From positions 1 through 64,000 of the forward strand of contig CAYHAL010000001.1 in NCBI GenBank assembly GCA_964354655.1: 64,000 nt of DNA, written 5' to 3'. The translations under genes were made by a program, and so were the position numbers. Positions 61,258 to 64,000 of this stretch are shown piece after piece. The notes under the pieces are model-generated. The model was not told the DNA's origin. It was given only the letters and a program-made list of their open reading frames with translations, and searched no databases. Numbering within the stretch: the stretch's first letter is position 1; each line of letters opens with the position of its first letter. This DNA is from E44-bin46 sp964354655. Lineage in GTDB: Bacteria; Chloroflexota; Dehalococcoidia; Dehalococcoidales; E44-bin46.

Positions 61258-61830
61258 ATGGAATTGCCTTTTTCTGAAGGAGTAAAAGCGCAAGCACGTA
61301 GGAAAGCTCATTTCAGATGTGTAATTTGTCACGAGCCTTTCGTGGATGTGCATCATATAATACTTGAGTCAGAAAGTGGATCAAATACTTTGGACAATGC
61401 TGCACCTCTATGTGCAAAGTGCCACGATGATTATGGAAATAATCCCGACAAGAGGAAACAAATTAGAGGTATGAGAGACCTTTGGTATGATATTTGCGAG
61501 AAAAGATATGCGGAATCAAATATCAAGGTCTACGAGAAGCTAAATGAATTGTATGAAATGACGAAAACTGTGAAAGAAGACCAAGTTAAGTCTCAAGAAA
61601 TACTAAGGGAAATAAAGGATACTATGTCTGGGCTTCTAGATGCTACCGGAGATTCTATCAAGAAGATAGGGACAATGGATGATATTATAGCTACCTCAGG
61701 CTATTTAACTAGCGGCACAAAGCTTGGTGACAATGTGTATGCTAATGTAAGTTGTCGTAACTGCGGGACATATATCGGGCTGCTAGTAGGTACAGACAAG
61801 TGCCCAAATTGTGGAATGCCAATTAGGTGA
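61258..61830 (+). CDS. HNH endonuclease-like protein with C-terminal zinc ribbon
   Basis: 190 residues from ATG 61258 (GTG 61255 alternative). About 20-65 is an HNH/zinc motif: FRCVICHEPFVDVHHII...LDNAAPLCAKCHDDYG with HH and the CxxC...CxxC pair. A coiled coil (about 90-130) follows, then a second zinc ribbon at the end (CRNCGTYIG...CPNCGMP). The DNA is more AT-rich than its neighbours, suggesting transfer. Substrate unknown; a solitary HNH protein, possibly defence-related. Confidence 0.78.
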   Translation: MELPFSEGVKAQARRKAHFRCVICHEPFVDVHHIILESESGSNTLDNAAPLCAKCHDDYGNNPDKRKQIRGMRDLWYDICEKRYAESNIKVYEKLNELYEMTKTVKEDQVKSQEILREIKDTMSGLLDATGDSIKKIGTMDDIIATSGYLTSGTKLGDNVYANVSCRNCGTYIGLLVGTDKCPNCGMPIR

Positions 61831-61893
61831 TAGCGGAAGAATCAATCAACTCTGTCCCTCAGCTTGTGCCGCTACACATGTGAATTTACCCAT

Positions 61894-62379
61894 CTAATCA
61901 TTCCCCACCTCAATTCCCAAAACGACTGAGGTCTCAATCTGGCGCTGGGGGATGTCCCAGTAGGTCTTCAGTAGCTCGTCCTTGTTGGGCAGTAGGGTAA
62001 AGCCGTGCTTGACATAAAATTCTATTGCCCAATAGGCATCAGTCCAGGTTCCGACCAGCAGGCGGGAAGTGGTAGCCAGACCTTTGAGGTGCGCCAGGAG
62101 TCTGCTGGCTATCCCCTGTCTCTGCCACGAGGGCAAGACGTAGGCATGGCGGATGAGGGTAACGTCCTTAATCGGCTCAAAACCCATTACCCCGACCAGC
62201 TCTTGGTTTACCTCCCAGCCAAAGAAGGTCATCCGTTTCATCTCCCGGCTTAGCTCCTCCATAGTCATGTAGGGCTGGTGATAGCAGTCAGTTGGTATGA
62301 TACCTTCGTAGGCTTTGGCTGCCTCATTAATGATAAAATATATCCTCTGGATATCACCGGGATGGCATATATGAATCAC
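61894..62379 (-). CDS. GNAT-family N-acetyltransferase
   Basis: 161 residues. Acetyl-CoA motif A: LIRHAYVLPSWQRQGIASRLLAHL (about 92-116) with the Q/R-x-x-G-x-G/A loop; followed by AIEFYVKHGFTLLP, the usual motif B. Acceptor substrate unknown. Confidence 0.88.
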   Translation of the reverse strand: MIHICHPGDIQRIYFIINEAAKAYEGIIPTDCYHQPYMTMEELSREMKRMTFFGWEVNQELVGVMGFEPIKDVTLIRHAYVLPSWQRQGIASRLLAHLKGLATTSRLLVGTWTDAYWAIEFYVKHGFTLLPNKDELLKTYWDIPQRQIETSVVLGIEVGND

Positions 62380-62490
62380 AAGCTTAATATTAACATAAAG
62401 TAAAGAGTTGCTCGTTTTCTATTATTATGCTAAAGTGCTTGAGAAAGAAAGACGGAAATGGTTAAGCAACCGTCTAGGAAGGGGGTAAAG

Positions 62491-63477
62491 ATGGCTAAGC
62501 CTAAGGTCGCTTTTTATTGGTGTGCTTCATGCGGTGGGTGTGAGGAGGCAGTCGTTGACCTTAATGAAGATTTATTGAAAGTGGCTGAGGCTGTGGATAT
62601 TGTCCTATGGCCTGTAGCCATGGACTTTAAGAGAAAGGATATTGAAGCCCTGAGCGATGGTGAGATAGCGGTGAGCTTTATAAATGGGGCAGTGAGGCTA
62701 GATGAGCAGGAAGAGATGGTAAAGCTCCTGCGAGAAAAATCTGGTCTTGTGGTTGCTTTCGGCGCCTGCGCTCACCTGGGTGGAATACCTGGACTGGCAA
62801 ACTTCTGGACGAGGGAAACTATTTTTCATAGAGCGTATAAGGAAACCCCAAGCGTTGAAAATCCAGAGGGGATTACTCCACAAGAGAAGATAATCACTAA
62901 TGGCGATGAACTTACCCTGCCAGAATTTTATGATACGGTAATGACTTTAGATCAAGTTATTCCGGTGGATTACTACCTTCCTGGTTGTCCACCACCGCCA
63001 GACTTGATACTGAATGCAGTAAATGCCATTCTCCGGGGAGAGTTGCCAGAGAGGGGAGCAGTGCTTGCTCCTGATAAAGCCCTGTGTGATACCTGCCCGA
63101 GGCAAGAGACAAAGCCAGAGAAGTTATCCATGAAAGAGATAAAAAGACCGTGGGAAATCAAGATTGACCCTGAGAAATGCTTTCTTGAGCAGGGACTAAT
63201 TTGTCTCGGTCCTGCCACCCGGTCAGGGTGTGGAGAAACATGCATTAAGGCGAATCAGCCATGTCGGGGGTGCTTTGGTCCGGTAGACGGGGTTATAGAC
63301 CAAGGGGCAAAAGCCCTGTCAATGATTGCTTCTATACTAGGGCTTGAAGGCGAAGAAAGGATGACCGACGAGGAGGTCGAAGAATTAATTAATGGGATTG
63401 TAGACCCGGCAGGCACATTTTATAGATTTAGCCTGCCAGCCTCACTGCTTAGAAGGAAGAGACTGGAAACGAAATAG
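62491..63477 (+). CDS. mvhG: [NiFe] hydrogenase small subunit (MvhG-like)
   Basis: 328 residues from ATG 62491 with AGGGGG; longer starts lack a ribosome-binding site. N-terminal FYWCASCGGCEEAVVDL, then FGACAHLGG, LPGCPPPPDLI, and C-terminal CxxxC...CRGCFGP cysteines ligate the FeS clusters of a group 3 cofactor-coupled hydrogenase (Mvh/F420-non-reducing type). No Tat signal, so cytoplasmic. Followed by the large subunit 9 bases later. Mvh enzymes pass electrons to heterodisulfide-reductase-like complexes; no hdr or mvhD gene lies within the window. Confidence 0.9.
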   Translation: MAKPKVAFYWCASCGGCEEAVVDLNEDLLKVAEAVDIVLWPVAMDFKRKDIEALSDGEIAVSFINGAVRLDEQEEMVKLLREKSGLVVAFGACAHLGGIPGLANFWTRETIFHRAYKETPSVENPEGITPQEKIITNGDELTLPEFYDTVMTLDQVIPVDYYLPGCPPPPDLILNAVNAILRGELPERGAVLAPDKALCDTCPRQETKPEKLSMKEIKRPWEIKIDPEKCFLEQGLICLGPATRSGCGETCIKANQPCRGCFGPVDGVIDQGAKALSMIASILGLEGEERMTDEEVEELINGIVDPAGTFYRFSLPASLLRRKRLETK

Positions 63478-63486
63478 GAGGGCACA

Positions 63487-64000
63487 GTGAGAAAGATAAC
63501 GATAGACCCAATAACCAGGCTTGAAGGACATGGAAAGATAGAGATATTCCTCAATGATGAGGGGAATTGCGACCGGGCTTACCTTCAGGTCCCTGAGCTC
63601 CGAGGCTTTGAGAAATTCTCTGAGGGAAGACCTGCTGAGGAGATGCCACGAATAACCACCATGATCTGTGGCGTGTGTCCTACTGCTCACCATATGGCAT
63701 CAACTAAGGCTCTTGACGACCTTTGGAAGGTTGAGCCAACATCAGCAGCGAAGAAAATAAGAGAGCTTATGTATAACGCCTTCCAGGCTGAAGACCATAT
63801 ATTAAATTTCTTCTTCCTTGGCGGTCCCGACTTCGTTGTTGGTCTCCAAGCACCTGCTGCAGAAAGGAATGTATTAGGGGTTATCGCTAAGGCTGGACTG
63901 GAAGCTGGCAAAAAGGTTATAGAAGTAAGGAAAAGGCTAAGAGGAATCCTGAGAATAATTGGCGGGAAGCCGGTTATGCCTACCTGCGGCCTGCCGGGAG
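63487..64000 (+). CDS. mvhA: [NiFe] hydrogenase large subunit (MvhA-like), truncated by window end
   Basis: First 171 residues from GTG 63487 (AGGAGGG upstream). KITIDPITRLEGHGKIEI is the standard large-subunit start and MICGVCPTAHH holds the proximal CxxC of the NiFe centre (L1 motif). The distal C-terminal CxxC and processing site lie outside the window. Catalytic partner of the small subunit. Confidence 0.93.
   Translation, partial: MRKITIDPITRLEGHGKIEIFLNDEGNCDRAYLQVPELRGFEKFSEGRPAEEMPRITTMICGVCPTAHHMASTKALDDLWKVEPTSAAKKIRELMYNAFQAEDHILNFFFLGGPDFVVGLQAPAAERNVLGVIAKAGLEAGKKVIEVRKRLRGILRIIGGKPVMPTCGLPG

Noticed and set aside
61258..61830. HNH protein as part of a defence island
   Set aside because: Neighbours are mtaB and a GNAT enzyme; no other defence gene is adjacent, so only a solitary HNH protein is claimed.

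Overview
The window looks like one contig of an anaerobic, moderate-GC Chloroflexota bacterium, most likely Dehalococcoidia. I infer this from the gene mix: CoA-dependent 2-oxoacid:ferredoxin oxidoreductase, NuoEFG-type flavin/FeS subunits, an Mvh-type [NiFe] hydrogenase, ftsA-ftsZ, and large exported surface proteins without peptidoglycan-anchoring domains. No rRNA or other phylogenetic marker confirms it. Two 100-N assembly gaps (26832-26931 and 31932-32031) both fall inside in-frame coding repeats.

Layout. 1-6735: two tRNA-Ser genes and a 6.6-kb integrative element in the tRNA-Ser(CGA) gene. The element is bounded by 39-bp direct repeats and carries integrase, excisionase, a Rep_trans-like replication initiator and a restriction-modification-repair set (NgoFVII-like nuclease, C5 methyltransferase, Vsr). 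6955-13354: tRNA-Arg, porCDAB, nuoE/nuoF/nuoG-like genes, tRNA-Pro. 13460-16650: two Ala-rich coiled-coil paralogues, a lipoprotein and a DUF5343 protein. 16884-19908: a small gene, ftsA, ftsZ and a winged-helix-like protein. 20057-40802: a secreted-protein island. 40887-55855: a gas-vesicle island. 56140-64000: ordinary housekeeping genes (recJ, fabF, mtaB, HNH, GNAT) and the start of an Mvh-like hydrogenase operon.

The secreted island is the most unusual part. A gene pair is present three times in tandem: a giant beta-helix protein ending in a 'GWN' domain, followed by a protein starting with a 'PHAFYGTV' domain. Cohesin-like and dockerin-like modules are spread over these and neighbouring genes: a TM-anchored cohesin (40116), a cohesin/beta-helix protein (25931), a dockerin/Ig protein (24018), and a 1347-residue polyprotein (35984) combining subtilisin, clostripain-like protease, Ig, cohesin and dockerin. 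A lipoprotein just upstream of the protease (35014) carries a near-identical copy of the protease propeptide, which suggests a dedicated surface inhibitor or chaperone. Three proteins end in the same A-[VI]-N-W-P-V / TM / basic tail, a possible sorting signal. I read this as a cohesin-dockerin surface proteolysis complex in a lineage not known for cellulosomes.

The gas-vesicle island has a histidine kinase/response regulator pair, three GvpA-family shells (one with a zinc ribbon), a GvpC-like 32-residue repeat protein fused to a winged helix, GvpN, three GvpF/L proteins (one fused to a J domain), GvpG, GvpO, GvpK, GvpH/Hsp20, DnaK and a CDC48-type double AAA ATPase. Chaperone machinery is thus built into the assembly cluster. 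Promoters in front of both islands share TTGACA-N17-(-10) followed at a fixed distance by a CCAnnTGTC-like element, suggesting common regulation.
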